In this document: positions 1 to 5,247 of the stretch, in pieces
Numbering within the stretch: the first letter of the stretch is position 1
Layout: each line of letters begins with the position of its first letter
Assembly: GCA_903928275.1 (NCBI GenBank)
Contig: CAIYQJ010000039.1
Location: forward strand, 1 to 7,711
Length of the DNA: 7,711 bases
Direction of reading: 5' to 3'
Source: an uncultured Chloroflexota bacterium
GTDB lineage: Bacteria; Chloroflexota; Limnocylindria; Limnocylindrales; CSP1-4
Program-made: the position numbers and the translations under genes
Notes under the pieces: model-generated
What the model saw: the letters and a program-made list of their open reading frames with translations, nothing else
The model's database searches: none
Told to the model about the DNA's origin: nothing

Positions 1-141
1 ACGCTCGGCTTCGAGGCCGGATACACCGTGAACTTCATCACGATCACGGTCCTCTACACCACGGCCACCGTCCTGTACTGGTGGTGGTTCCACGGCGTGG
101 AGCGTGCCTCGGCGCGTGGGCGCGGCGTATCCTTCGCCTGA
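1..141 (+). CDS. C-terminal fragment of a membrane protein, possibly an MFS transporter
   Basis: The window opens inside this gene in frame 1; only the last 46 codons and the TGA at 139-141 are present. The visible peptide contains one strongly hydrophobic, aromatic segment (about residues 12-30 of the fragment, ending in YWWWF), then a short basic tail (HGVERASARGRG). This looks like the last transmembrane helix and cytoplasmic tail of a polytopic inner-membrane protein. A major facilitator superfamily transporter is a plausible guess from the style of the final helix, but no diagnostic motif is in view. Its stop overlaps the thyX start by one base (TGATG), so the two genes are probably co-transcribed and translationally coupled. 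The reading frame is well supported; the family is not. Confidence 0.5.
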   Translation, partial: TLGFEAGYTVNFITITVLYTTATVLYWWWFHGVERASARGRGVSFA

Positions 142-1049
142 TGAGCGACGCCTCCGACGTCCCGGGCACCGTCTCCACGCCGGCGGGCAGCGCGCCCGCC
201 ACGGCCCCCCGCGAGCGCTCGGGCATCCCGAAGAACCCGGGCCGCCACGAGCTCGGGATGCGCGCCACGCTCCTGTTCCCGGACCGCGACATCGTGGACC
301 GCTACTACGTCCCGCTCATCTACACGGCGTGCCGGACGTGCTACAGCGAGCTCGACCCCGACGAGATCATGGCCCGCGCGACGGACGGCCGCGTGGACCC
401 GGCGAAGCAGCGCGAGCTCATCTCGCGCGTCGTCGAGTCCGGCCACGGCTCCACGATCGAGCACGTCGTCTTCACGTTCGGGATCAGCGGGGTGTCGCGG
501 ACGCTGTCGCACCAGCTCGTCCGCCACCGCGCGGGGGTCGCCTTCGACCAGCAGAGCCAGCGCTACGTGAAGTTCCGGGGCGCGTCCACCATGCTGCCCG
601 CGACGATCGCCGAGGCAGGCGCGGACATGCGGGCGCGTTTCCTGGACCAGGTTGACGGCGCGCTCGGGCTGTATGGCGACCTCGTGGAGGCCGGCATCCC
701 CGGCGAAGACGCGCGGTTCGTGTTCCCGAACGCGACGCGGACGAACCTCGTGATGACGACGAACCTCCGCGCCCTCATCCACATGTCGGGCCTGCGCCTC
801 TGCACGATGGCCCAGTGGGAGATCCGGCGGCTCTTCCAGCTCATCCGCCACGAGGTCTTCGGGGTGAGCCCGTTCCTCGGGTCCTTCCTCGCGCCGAAGT
901 GCGTGCCCCTGGGCTATTGCGACGAATCGGGGAACCGCGACGAGCACTGCCCCATCCGCCCGCACAAGGACACGGTCCTCGGCGCGTGGGCGGAGAAGGC
1001 CCGCGCCGCGAAGGCGTCCGGGCGGGACATCCCGGTCGCCGAGGGCTGA
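141..1049 (+). CDS. thyX: Flavin-dependent thymidylate synthase ThyX
   Basis: This 302-aa protein is predicted to make dTMP from dUMP using FAD, NADPH and methylene-tetrahydrofolate, replacing ThyA. Visible signatures are the ThyX motif region RHRAGVAFDQQSQRY (R128-H129-R130 to S139-x-R141-Y142), the following FPNATRTNLVMTTNLRALIH stretch, AQWEIRRL (224-231), and a C-terminal region with conserved-looking cysteines (APKCVPLGYC, then HCPIRPHK). About 40 N-terminal residues are Ala/Pro/Ser-rich and probably disordered. I chose ATG 141 because it overlaps the upstream stop in TGATG. There is no strong Shine-Dalgarno, which fits coupling to the upstream gene. An in-frame ATG at 258 (MRATLLFPDRD) is an alternative start nearer the family's usual N-terminus. 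The motif has one more residue between RHR and SxRY than the textbook form (see findings). The family assignment is secure. Confidence 0.95.
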   Translation: MSDASDVPGTVSTPAGSAPATAPRERSGIPKNPGRHELGMRATLLFPDRDIVDRYYVPLIYTACRTCYSELDPDEIMARATDGRVDPAKQRELISRVVESGHGSTIEHVVFTFGISGVSRTLSHQLVRHRAGVAFDQQSQRYVKFRGASTMLPATIAEAGADMRARFLDQVDGALGLYGDLVEAGIPGEDARFVFPNATRTNLVMTTNLRALIHMSGLRLCTMAQWEIRRLFQLIRHEVFGVSPFLGSFLAPKCVPLGYCDESGNRDEHCPIRPHKDTVLGAWAEKARAAKASGRDIPVAEG

Positions 1050-1055
1050 ATCGGA

Positions 1056-1091
1056 GCGGCCACGCCGCACCCGGAGGTGCGGCGCGGCCGC
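1056..1091. terminator. Long hairpin between convergent thyX and RDD gene 1
   Basis: A 16-nt left arm (1056-1071) and right arm (1076-1091) pair with a single A-C mismatch (1062/1085) around the tetraloop CGGA. It begins 6 bp after the thyX stop and ends 24 bp from the stop of the convergent RDD gene, so it could end transcription from both sides. There is no T-run on either strand, so a classical intrinsic terminator is not proven; GC-rich bacteria often have such U-less hairpins at gene ends. Confidence 0.6.
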
Positions 1092-1115
1092 TGGTCGCGC
1101 GGTGTGGGGAGGTGG

Positions 1116-1757
1116 TCAGGCGGCGGGGGCGATCCGTCGGATGACGACGGTGCCGGCCTGGACGTCGTGGTAGCCCTGCCGCTTGGGGCTCTGCGACACG
1201 GTGTAGAGCAGCCAGACCATGTACGCGAACGCGGCGAGGCTCACGAGCCAGCCGATGAAGACGAAGCCGAAGCCGCCGAACGAGAAGACCTCGGCGAGCA
1301 GCGACGGTCCGAAGAGGTAGAGATAGCGCTTGACCGCCTCGTCCATCGAGATCGCCTTGCCGGTCTTCGCGTCCAGCGTCTCGAGGTTGAGGACCTTCTG
1401 CCCGGGGGACGCCCGCAGGTTCCGCCAGCTCCAGATGAAGTAGATGGCCGACCCGGCCGCGTACAGCACCGCGGAGATGACCCATCCGAGCAGCCAGAAG
1501 CCCGTGAAGAGGAGGATCGCGAGGATCACCGTGGCGACGATGAAGTAGCAGACGAACAGGAGGACCATGTCGATGACGTAGGCGCCGAGCCTGATCGGCA
1601 GCTCGGCGTACTCGATGCCCGGCGCGGGCCCCTTCTCGACGACGACGGTCTTGACCTGGAGCCCAGACGCGACTCCGCTGGCGTCGCCGCCCTCACCCCA
1701 GCCCGCGCCGCCCGGCGGCGGCGTCGGTCCCTGTCCGGTCGGACCGGCCTGTGTCAT
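1116..1757 (-). CDS. RDD-family integral membrane protein (copy 1)
   Basis: This 213-aa protein has a Gly/Pro-rich cytoplasmic N-terminus (about 1-50) and then an RDD domain. The first helix carries the family's Arg and Asp (RLGAYVID, R56 and D63). Hydrophobic stretches lie at about 57-86, 88-110 and 165-188. The post-helix motif SPGQKVLNLETLDAKTG (117-133) and the terminal YHDVQAGTVVI (197-206) match the G-K-x-L and HD-x-x-A-G-T patterns of the family. RDD proteins are small inner-membrane proteins, mostly uncharacterised; a few have been linked to Na+/H+ exchange or to envelope functions, so no substrate is assigned. The start at 1757 was preferred over an upstream ATG because GGGAGG lies just before it. 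It follows the purine nucleoside phosphorylase gene by 148 bp on the same strand. It has a diverged paralogue at 3305-3964. Confidence 0.9.
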   Translation of the reverse strand: MTQAGPTGQGPTPPPGGAGWGEGGDASGVASGLQVKTVVVEKGPAPGIEYAELPIRLGAYVIDMVLLFVCYFIVATVILAILLFTGFWLLGWVISAVLYAAGSAIYFIWSWRNLRASPGQKVLNLETLDAKTGKAISMDEAVKRYLYLFGPSLLAEVFSFGGFGFVFIGWLVSLAAFAYMVWLLYTVSQSPKRQGYHDVQAGTVVIRRIAPAA

Positions 1758-1905
1758 GGTGCCTCCCTCTGCTTCGCTCCGCGTGTGCGGCACAGCCTAG
1801 CGGCGTCGCCGCTCCAGCGGAAGACCGAACCGCGCGACGCCGCGTCAACAATGCGTTCGCAGGGCGTCGGCGACGCGGGTATCGCGGCCTGCGCCCGCGA
1901 GTCCG
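1758..1905. other. Intergenic region between PNP and RDD gene 1, with a near-palindrome
   Basis: This 148-bp gap lies between the PNP stop and the RDD gene 1 start, both on the minus strand. It holds a near-perfect palindrome at 1799-1813 (AGCGGCG, T, CGCCGCT). Read on the minus strand, a TTGACG (1848-1843) looks like a -35 element, but the sequence 17 bp further on (GTCTTC) is a poor -10. A TAGGCT closer to the gene could be a weak -10. RDD gene 1 may therefore have its own promoter, but none is convincing. No small gene was seen here. Confidence 0.35.
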
Positions 1906-2772
1906 TCACTGCGTGGGCAGCTCGCGCACGAACCGGCGGATGACGCGTGCCAGCCTCGGTCCGGCTTCGCGCCCGGCCGCAAGGACCTCCGCGTGGCTCA
2001 GGGGCTCGCCCGAGTATCCGGCGCCCGGGTTCGTCACGAGGCTGACGCCCGCGAGGTCGAGGCCGGCCCACCGCGCGGCGATCGCTTCGAGGACCGTGGA
2101 CATGCCCACGGCGTCCGCACCCCACCCGCGCATCATGCGGACCTCCGCGGGCGTCTCGTACGCGGGGCCCAGGAGGCCGAGGTAGACACCCTCGGCGAGG
2201 TCCACGCCCTCGGCGCGCCCGCACGCGTGCAGCCGCTCCCGCAGGGGCGGCGTCCAGGTGTCCGTCTGGTCCGGGAACCGCGGCCCCATGCCGTCGGCGT
2301 TCGGCCCCAGGAGCGGGGTGAGGCCGGTCATGTTGATGTGATCGGCGATGACCATGAGCGTCCCGGCGCCGAAGGACGGATCGAGGCCGCCCGCCGCGTT
2401 CGTGAGGACGACCGTCCTGGCACCGAGCCGGCCCATGAGCAGGACCGGCTGGACGACGAGCCCCGGGGGGTGGCCCTCGTAGGCGTGGAGACGCCCCTGG
2501 AGCATGGCGACCGGGACCCCGTCGAGCGTCCCGAGGAGCAGGCGGCCGGCGTGCCCGGGAGCCGACGCCGCCGGCCAGCCGGGGAGCTCGGCGAACGGGA
2601 TGGCGGTGGCGTCGTCCAGGTCGTCCGCGAGACCGCCGAGGCCGGATCCCAGGACGATCCCGGCGCGAGGGACGAGCGACGTGCGTTCGCGGACCGCCGC
2701 GACGAGCGCATCGAGGCGCTCGGGAAGGTCCACGGGATGGATCGGGCGGGCGTCGTCGGTCGGCATCATCAT
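1906..2772 (-). CDS. punA: Purine nucleoside phosphorylase, class II (trimeric, PunA type)
   Basis: This 288-aa cytosolic enzyme should phosphorolyse inosine, guanosine and deoxy forms to base plus (deoxy)ribose-1-phosphate for purine salvage. Seen in order: phosphate-site GSGLG (42-46), PGHAGRL (72-78), RLHAYEG (94-100), LTNAAGG (123-129), IADHIN (142-147), GPAYETPAE (202-210), GMSTVLE (223-229) and TNPGAG followed by LSH (247-260). The Asn in the TNPGAG motif suits a 6-oxopurine enzyme, and GMST rather than GMTN argues against methylthioadenosine phosphorylase. The family's usual GMSTVPE is GMSTVLE here. Three ATGs in tandem (2772, 2769, 2766) make the exact start uncertain by two codons. 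There is only a weak GGA upstream and no clear Shine-Dalgarno. The open frame continues much further upstream, but that part lacks homology and lies over the repeat region, so I excluded it. RDD gene 1 follows downstream. Confidence 0.94.
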   Translation of the reverse strand: MMMPTDDARPIHPVDLPERLDALVAAVRERTSLVPRAGIVLGSGLGGLADDLDDATAIPFAELPGWPAASAPGHAGRLLLGTLDGVPVAMLQGRLHAYEGHPPGLVVQPVLLMGRLGARTVVLTNAAGGLDPSFGAGTLMVIADHINMTGLTPLLGPNADGMGPRFPDQTDTWTPPLRERLHACGRAEGVDLAEGVYLGLLGPAYETPAEVRMMRGWGADAVGMSTVLEAIAARWAGLDLAGVSLVTNPGAGYSGEPLSHAEVLAAGREAGPRLARVIRRFVRELPTQ

Positions 2773-2837
2773 CGGTCCAGGCAGAGGGGGTTCTTCCGCG
2801 CCCGACGGGAGTACCGACACCGGGGTGCCGGTCGCGT

Positions 2838-2867
2838 CCCGCCGGGCGATGTCCGCCCGGAGGCGGG
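2838..2867. other. Bulged hairpin in the probable PNP leader
   Basis: CCCGCC GGGCG pairs with CGCCC and GGCGGG, with a three-base bulge (GGA) on the right arm and an ATGTC loop. It lies about 66 bp before the PNP start, so it would be in its leader transcript if transcription begins further upstream. It could also be chance pairing in GC-rich DNA. No riboswitch consensus was recognised. Confidence 0.3.
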
Positions 2868-2910
2868 CATGGAAGCGCCCGAAGGAACCAGCCCCGGCTC
2901 CGCGCTGCAC

Positions 2911-3083
2911 CTTGATGTGATCTCGGCGCTCCGCGATGCCGCTGCGCTGCGCCCGCCTTGCGGCGTTCGCCTCGCCCGGGACCTCGGTGGACGTTGATGT
3001 GATCTCCGTCGCCGACATTGATGTGATCGCCGTCGTGGCCGTCGATGTGACTCGTCGGCCCTGAGCCTTGAAGTGATCTCGGC
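2911..3083 (+). repeat. Array of five direct repeats, consensus TTGATGTGATC
   Basis: Copies begin at 2911 (CTTGATGTGATCTCGGC), 2993 (GTTGATGTGATCTCCG), 3017 (ATTGATGTGATCGCCG), 3041 (GTCGATGTGACTCG) and 3067 (CTTGAAGTGATCTCGGC). All are in the same orientation. The last four are spaced 24, 24 and 26 bp; the first is 82 bp away from the second. The two outer copies are the most alike: CCTTGA, then T or A, then GTGATCTCGGC, 17 of 18 bases shared. The intervening sequence is not conserved, which is the pattern of protein-binding sites (iterons, operators or transposase sites) rather than a duplicated gene. The copies are clear in the sequence; their function is unknown. Confidence 0.8.
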
Positions 3084-3153
3084 TCCCGCTGTCCCTGCGG
3101 GCCCCTTCGGGCAAGACGAAAGATACGGCCGGGGCCAGGGGCGTGCAATGCGG

Positions 3154-3240
3154 TTTTCCACGAGATTCGGCCGGGTCGGCCGGGGGATATCCACGAACCG
3201 GACTCCCCCGTGGACGCGATGTGGAGAACCCTGTGGACGA
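3154..3240. promoter_or_regulatory. Cluster of DnaA-box-like elements
   Basis: Five TCCAC/GTGGA cores fall in 87 bp. They are TTTTCCACG (3154-3162), ATATCCACG (3187-3195), a weak CGTGGACGC (about 3210-3218), TGTGGAGAA (3220-3228, reverse complement TTCTCCACA) and TGTGGACGA (3232-3240, reverse complement TCGTCCACA). Against the DnaA consensus TTATCCACA these have one or two mismatches, apart from the weak middle one. The last is one mismatch from the high-GC variant TTGTCCACA. The last two are in the same orientation, 12 bp apart. There is no AT-rich unwinding element beside them. DnaA binding is inferred, not shown. Confidence 0.4.
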
Positions 3241-3249
3241 CGTGCACGA

Positions 3250-3284
3250 CGGAGGCCCCGTCCGGGCTCCGGGCGGGGCCTCCG
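3250..3284. terminator. Strong GC-rich hairpin downstream of RDD gene 2
   Basis: The arms 3250-3265 and 3269-3284 form a 16-bp stem with a single T-G wobble and a GCT loop. It starts 21 bp past the stop of RDD gene 2 in its transcription direction, a normal place for a terminator. No T-run follows on the minus strand, so it would be a non-canonical terminator or a 3'-end stabiliser. If it works, it separates RDD gene 2 from PNP transcription. Confidence 0.6.
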
Positions 3285-3304
3285 GGGATCCGACGCGATG
3301 GCAT

Positions 3305-3964
3305 TCAGGCGACGGTGCGGACCACCTTGACGACCATCGTGTGCGCATACCGATCGTGGAGCCCCTGCTTGGTCGGGCTCTGGGCGGTCGTGACCAGCAG
3401 GACGATGACCCAGACGAACGACGCGAGGCCGATGAGCGCCCCGAGGGCCGGCACCGGCCAGAACGCCTGGGAGAGCGCGGCGGGGCCGAACAGGGCAGCC
3501 CAGCGGACCATCGCCTGGTTCGACGTGATCGTGGCACCGTCGGTCTCGTTGCCGACCTGGAGGGCCAGGACGCGCATCCCGAGCGTCGCCCGCTGCGTCG
3601 TCCAGAGGAGGTAGAAGTACGCGAAGCTCACCGCGATGCCGACGATCGCATCGATGAACACGGTCAGGTAGTTGACGCCGAACCCGACGTCCGAGAGTGC
3701 GCCCGCGAGGGTCAGGCTGTACGCAGGACCGAAGACGAGGCCGACGAAGACCTGGAGGATCGCCGTGACGATCCCGATGAGGATGGCGTCGATGACGATG
3801 GCGATGACGCGGTTGGCCACGTCGCCGTAGACGAGCCCGACCGGCCCCGGCTGCACCGGCGGGGTGGGCGCGACGGGCACGGTAGGCGCATGCCCCTGGA
3901 CTGGCGCCTCGCCAGCGGCGGGCGCGCCCCCTGGATCGGTCCCCCATCCCTGGCTGTCGCTCAC
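3305..3964 (-). CDS. RDD-family integral membrane protein (copy 2)
   Basis: This 219-aa protein has a Pro/Gly/Ala-rich soluble N-terminus (1-45) and an RDD domain. The first helix contains NRVIAIVIDAILIG (R52, D59) and runs to about 80. Further hydrophobic segments are about 98-121 and 172-193. RATLGMRVLALQVG (125-138) matches the family's G-x-x-(L/V) strand after the second helix, and QGLHDRYAHTMVV (200-212) is the C-terminal HDR motif. It starts at GTG 3964, chosen because GGGGAGGA lies about 5 bp upstream; no ATG fits. It follows moaA by 73 bp, with a hairpin between them. It shares domain order with the protein at 1116-1757, but the two are clearly diverged. Function is unknown; an inner-membrane location is well supported. 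Confidence 0.9.
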   Translation of the reverse strand: MSDSQGWGTDPGGAPAAGEAPVQGHAPTVPVAPTPPVQPGPVGLVYGDVANRVIAIVIDAILIGIVTAILQVFVGLVFGPAYSLTLAGALSDVGFGVNYLTVFIDAIVGIAVSFAYFYLLWTTQRATLGMRVLALQVGNETDGATITSNQAMVRWAALFGPAALSQAFWPVPALGALIGLASFVWVIVLLVTTAQSPTKQGLHDRYAHTMVVKVVRTVA

Positions 3965-4014
3965 GATTCCTCCCCTCCCGCGCTCGCAGTGCGGGCGTAT
4001 CGGCACATCGGATC

Positions 4015-4034
4015 GGCGGACGCCGCCGTCCGCC
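4015..4034. terminator. Hairpin just after moaA
   Basis: GGCGGACG pairs perfectly with CGTCCGCC around a 4-nt loop, starting only 3 bp after the moaA stop on the minus strand. It could end moaA transcription or act as an intercistronic 3'-end structure before RDD gene 2. There is no T-run, so termination is uncertain. Confidence 0.45.
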
Positions 4035-4037
4035 CCG

Positions 4038-5069
4038 TCACCCCCCGATCGCGAACATCTCGACCCGCGGCAGTCCCTCCGTCTCCTGCGACCTGCGCTC
4101 CGAGTATCGGTCATCACGACCGGCCCATGCTCGGACGATCCCGTCGCGGATCGTCGCGTCCGTGGCGCCGCCGCGCACGAGCGGCCGCAGGTCGGTGCCG
4201 TTCGCCGCGAACAGGCACGTGTACAGCTCGCCGACGGCCGAGATCCGCGCCCGCGTGCACTCCCCGCAGAACGGCCGGGTGACCGACGCGATGATCCCGA
4301 CCTCGCCGAGCCCATCGGCGTACCGCCACCGCGTGGCGACCTCCCCCGGTCCCACGCGGTCGAGTGGCTCGAGCGGCCACTCGCGGCCGATCGTCTCGAG
4401 GATCTCCGTGGCGCCCACCACGTCGTCCATCTTCCAGCCGTTCGTGTGGCCGACATCCATGTACTCGATGAAGCGGACGGTGAGCCCCTCGGCGCGCCCC
4501 CATCGCGCCAGGGGCACGATGTCTGCATCGTTCAGCCCGCGACGGACCACCACGTTCACCTTGACCGGCGCGAGCCCGGCGTCCCGGGCCGCGTCGATGC
4601 CCTCGAGGACGCGCGAGACCGGGAAGTCGATCCCGTTCATCCGCGAGAAGGTCGCCTGGTCGAGCGAGTCGAGGCTGACCGTGACACGGCGGAGGCCGGC
4701 GTCCGCGAGGGGGCGCGCGAGGCGCGCGAGCGCCGATCCGTTCGTCGTGAGCGCCAGGTCGGTGACGCCCGGGATCGCCGCGAGCATCGCCACGAAGTCG
4801 TGCAGGTCACGGCGCACGAGCGGCTCACCCCCGGTGATCCGCAGCTTCTCGACGCCCAGGGAGACGAAGAGGCGCGCGAGGCGGGTCATCTCCTCGTACG
4901 TCAGCAGCTCGGCTCGCGGAACGAACGCGGCGTCGCGCCCGAACACCTCGACGGGCATGCAGTACACGCACCGGAAGTTGCACCGGTCGGTGACGGAGAT
5001 CCGCAGGTCGTGGAGCCGTCGGCCGAAGCGGTCCGGCGGCGCACGGTCCGGGTCGGGCAGTACGCGCAT
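4038..5069 (-). CDS. moaA: GTP 3',8-cyclase MoaA, molybdenum cofactor biosynthesis
   Basis: This 343-aa radical SAM enzyme converts GTP to 3',8-cyclo-H2GTP, the first committed step to molybdopterin, before MoaC acts. The N-terminal SAM [4Fe-4S] site is CNFRCVYC (C30, C34, C37), followed by TGGEPLVR (79-86) and VSLDSLD (131-137). The second cluster, which helps bind GTP, is seen as CGECTRARISAVGELYTCLF (C268, C271, C285). The usual CxxCNR is CxxCTR here. The catalytic C-terminal Gly-Gly is intact (FAIGG, G342-G343), and the length is normal for the family. The start at 5069 gives the expected short N-terminus before FGRRLHDLRISVTDRC. No Shine-Dalgarno precedes it, so it may be leaderless or weakly initiated. 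No other molybdenum cofactor gene is in the window. It is divergent from the coiled-coil gene. Confidence 0.97.
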   Translation of the reverse strand: MRVLPDPDRAPPDRFGRRLHDLRISVTDRCNFRCVYCMPVEVFGRDAAFVPRAELLTYEEMTRLARLFVSLGVEKLRITGGEPLVRRDLHDFVAMLAAIPGVTDLALTTNGSALARLARPLADAGLRRVTVSLDSLDQATFSRMNGIDFPVSRVLEGIDAARDAGLAPVKVNVVVRRGLNDADIVPLARWGRAEGLTVRFIEYMDVGHTNGWKMDDVVGATEILETIGREWPLEPLDRVGPGEVATRWRYADGLGEVGIIASVTRPFCGECTRARISAVGELYTCLFAANGTDLRPLVRGGATDATIRDGIVRAWAGRDDRYSERRSQETEGLPRVEMFAIGG

Positions 5070-5247
5070 GCGGGAATGGTAGCGACGACCGCAAACGACC
5101 GGTCGCGACGGGGTACCAATGGGCCGCCGCACCGGTACGACCGGCGACCTGTCCCGGAGGACGGCCCGGGCCACACTCGGGAAGGCGCACGGCGGGTGGG
5201 CGTCGCGCGGTGGCCGCCGAAGCGGCAGGACGAAGGGATCGACGACG
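5070..5247. promoter_or_regulatory. Divergent intergenic region with ACGACCG repeats and a palindrome
   Basis: This 178-bp region must hold the start signals for moaA (minus) and the coiled-coil gene (plus). It contains three direct ACGACCG copies at 5085-5091, 5095-5101 and 5137-5143; the first two are exactly 10 bp apart. The middle copy lies in a 10-bp palindrome CGACCGGTCG (5096-5105). A second palindrome GGCCCGGGCC is at 5163-5172, and a small GCCGC-CGAA-GCGGC hairpin is at 5213-5226. These could be operator sites, but clear -35/-10 pairs were not found in either direction. Confidence 0.35.

Larger units (their letters stand above)
2773..3304. other. 532-bp non-coding region upstream of PNP, rich in repeats and binding-site-like motifs
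   Basis: This is the longest gene-free stretch in the window, lying between the PNP start and the RDD gene 2 stop. All frames are nearly open because of base composition, but no frame gives a recognisable protein. From PNP outwards it contains a bulged hairpin (2838-2867), five direct copies of a TTGATGTGATC-type motif (2911-3083), a cluster of DnaA-box-like elements (3154-3240), an 8-bp CGTGCACG palindrome (3241-3248) and a strong hairpin after RDD gene 2 (3250-3284). No convincing sigma70-type promoter for PNP was seen. The size and density of motifs exceed what a simple leader needs. Confidence 0.7.

Noticed and set aside
54..1070. Long minus-strand open frame antisense to thyX
   Set aside because: It is Arg/Ala/Glu/His-rich with no family resemblance, and the + strand frame encodes clear ThyX motifs; it is a composition artefact.
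1820..1848. TTGACG promoter for RDD gene 1 on the minus strand
   Set aside because: The -35 looks good, but the hexamer 17 bp downstream is GTCTTC, a poor -10; kept only as a note in the intergenic entry.
2990..3080. Repeated DHIN-type peptide on the minus strand (a repeat protein gene)
   Set aside because: The repeats change frame (24 then 26 bp spacing), no start or ribosome binding site fits, and the flanks are not protein-like.
2911..3083. CRISPR array
   Set aside because: The conserved core is only about 11-17 bp and degenerate, the gaps are 11-15 bp apart from one of 82 bp, and no cas gene is present.
2911..3083. CRP/FNR-type binding sites (TGTGA half-sites)
   Set aside because: Every copy carries TGTGA or a variant, but the matching inverted half TCACA at the right distance is absent, so the symmetric site is not formed.
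2773..3537. N-terminal extension of PNP to an upstream start
   Set aside because: The extra residues have no PNP homology, run across the repeat array and into RDD gene 2, and would make the protein about twice the family length.
5119..5247. Upstream start for the coiled-coil protein at 5119
   Set aside because: The added 43 residues are basic and low-complexity, unlike the acidic protein, and would cover the whole likely promoter region; ATG 5248 has a better-placed ribosome binding site.
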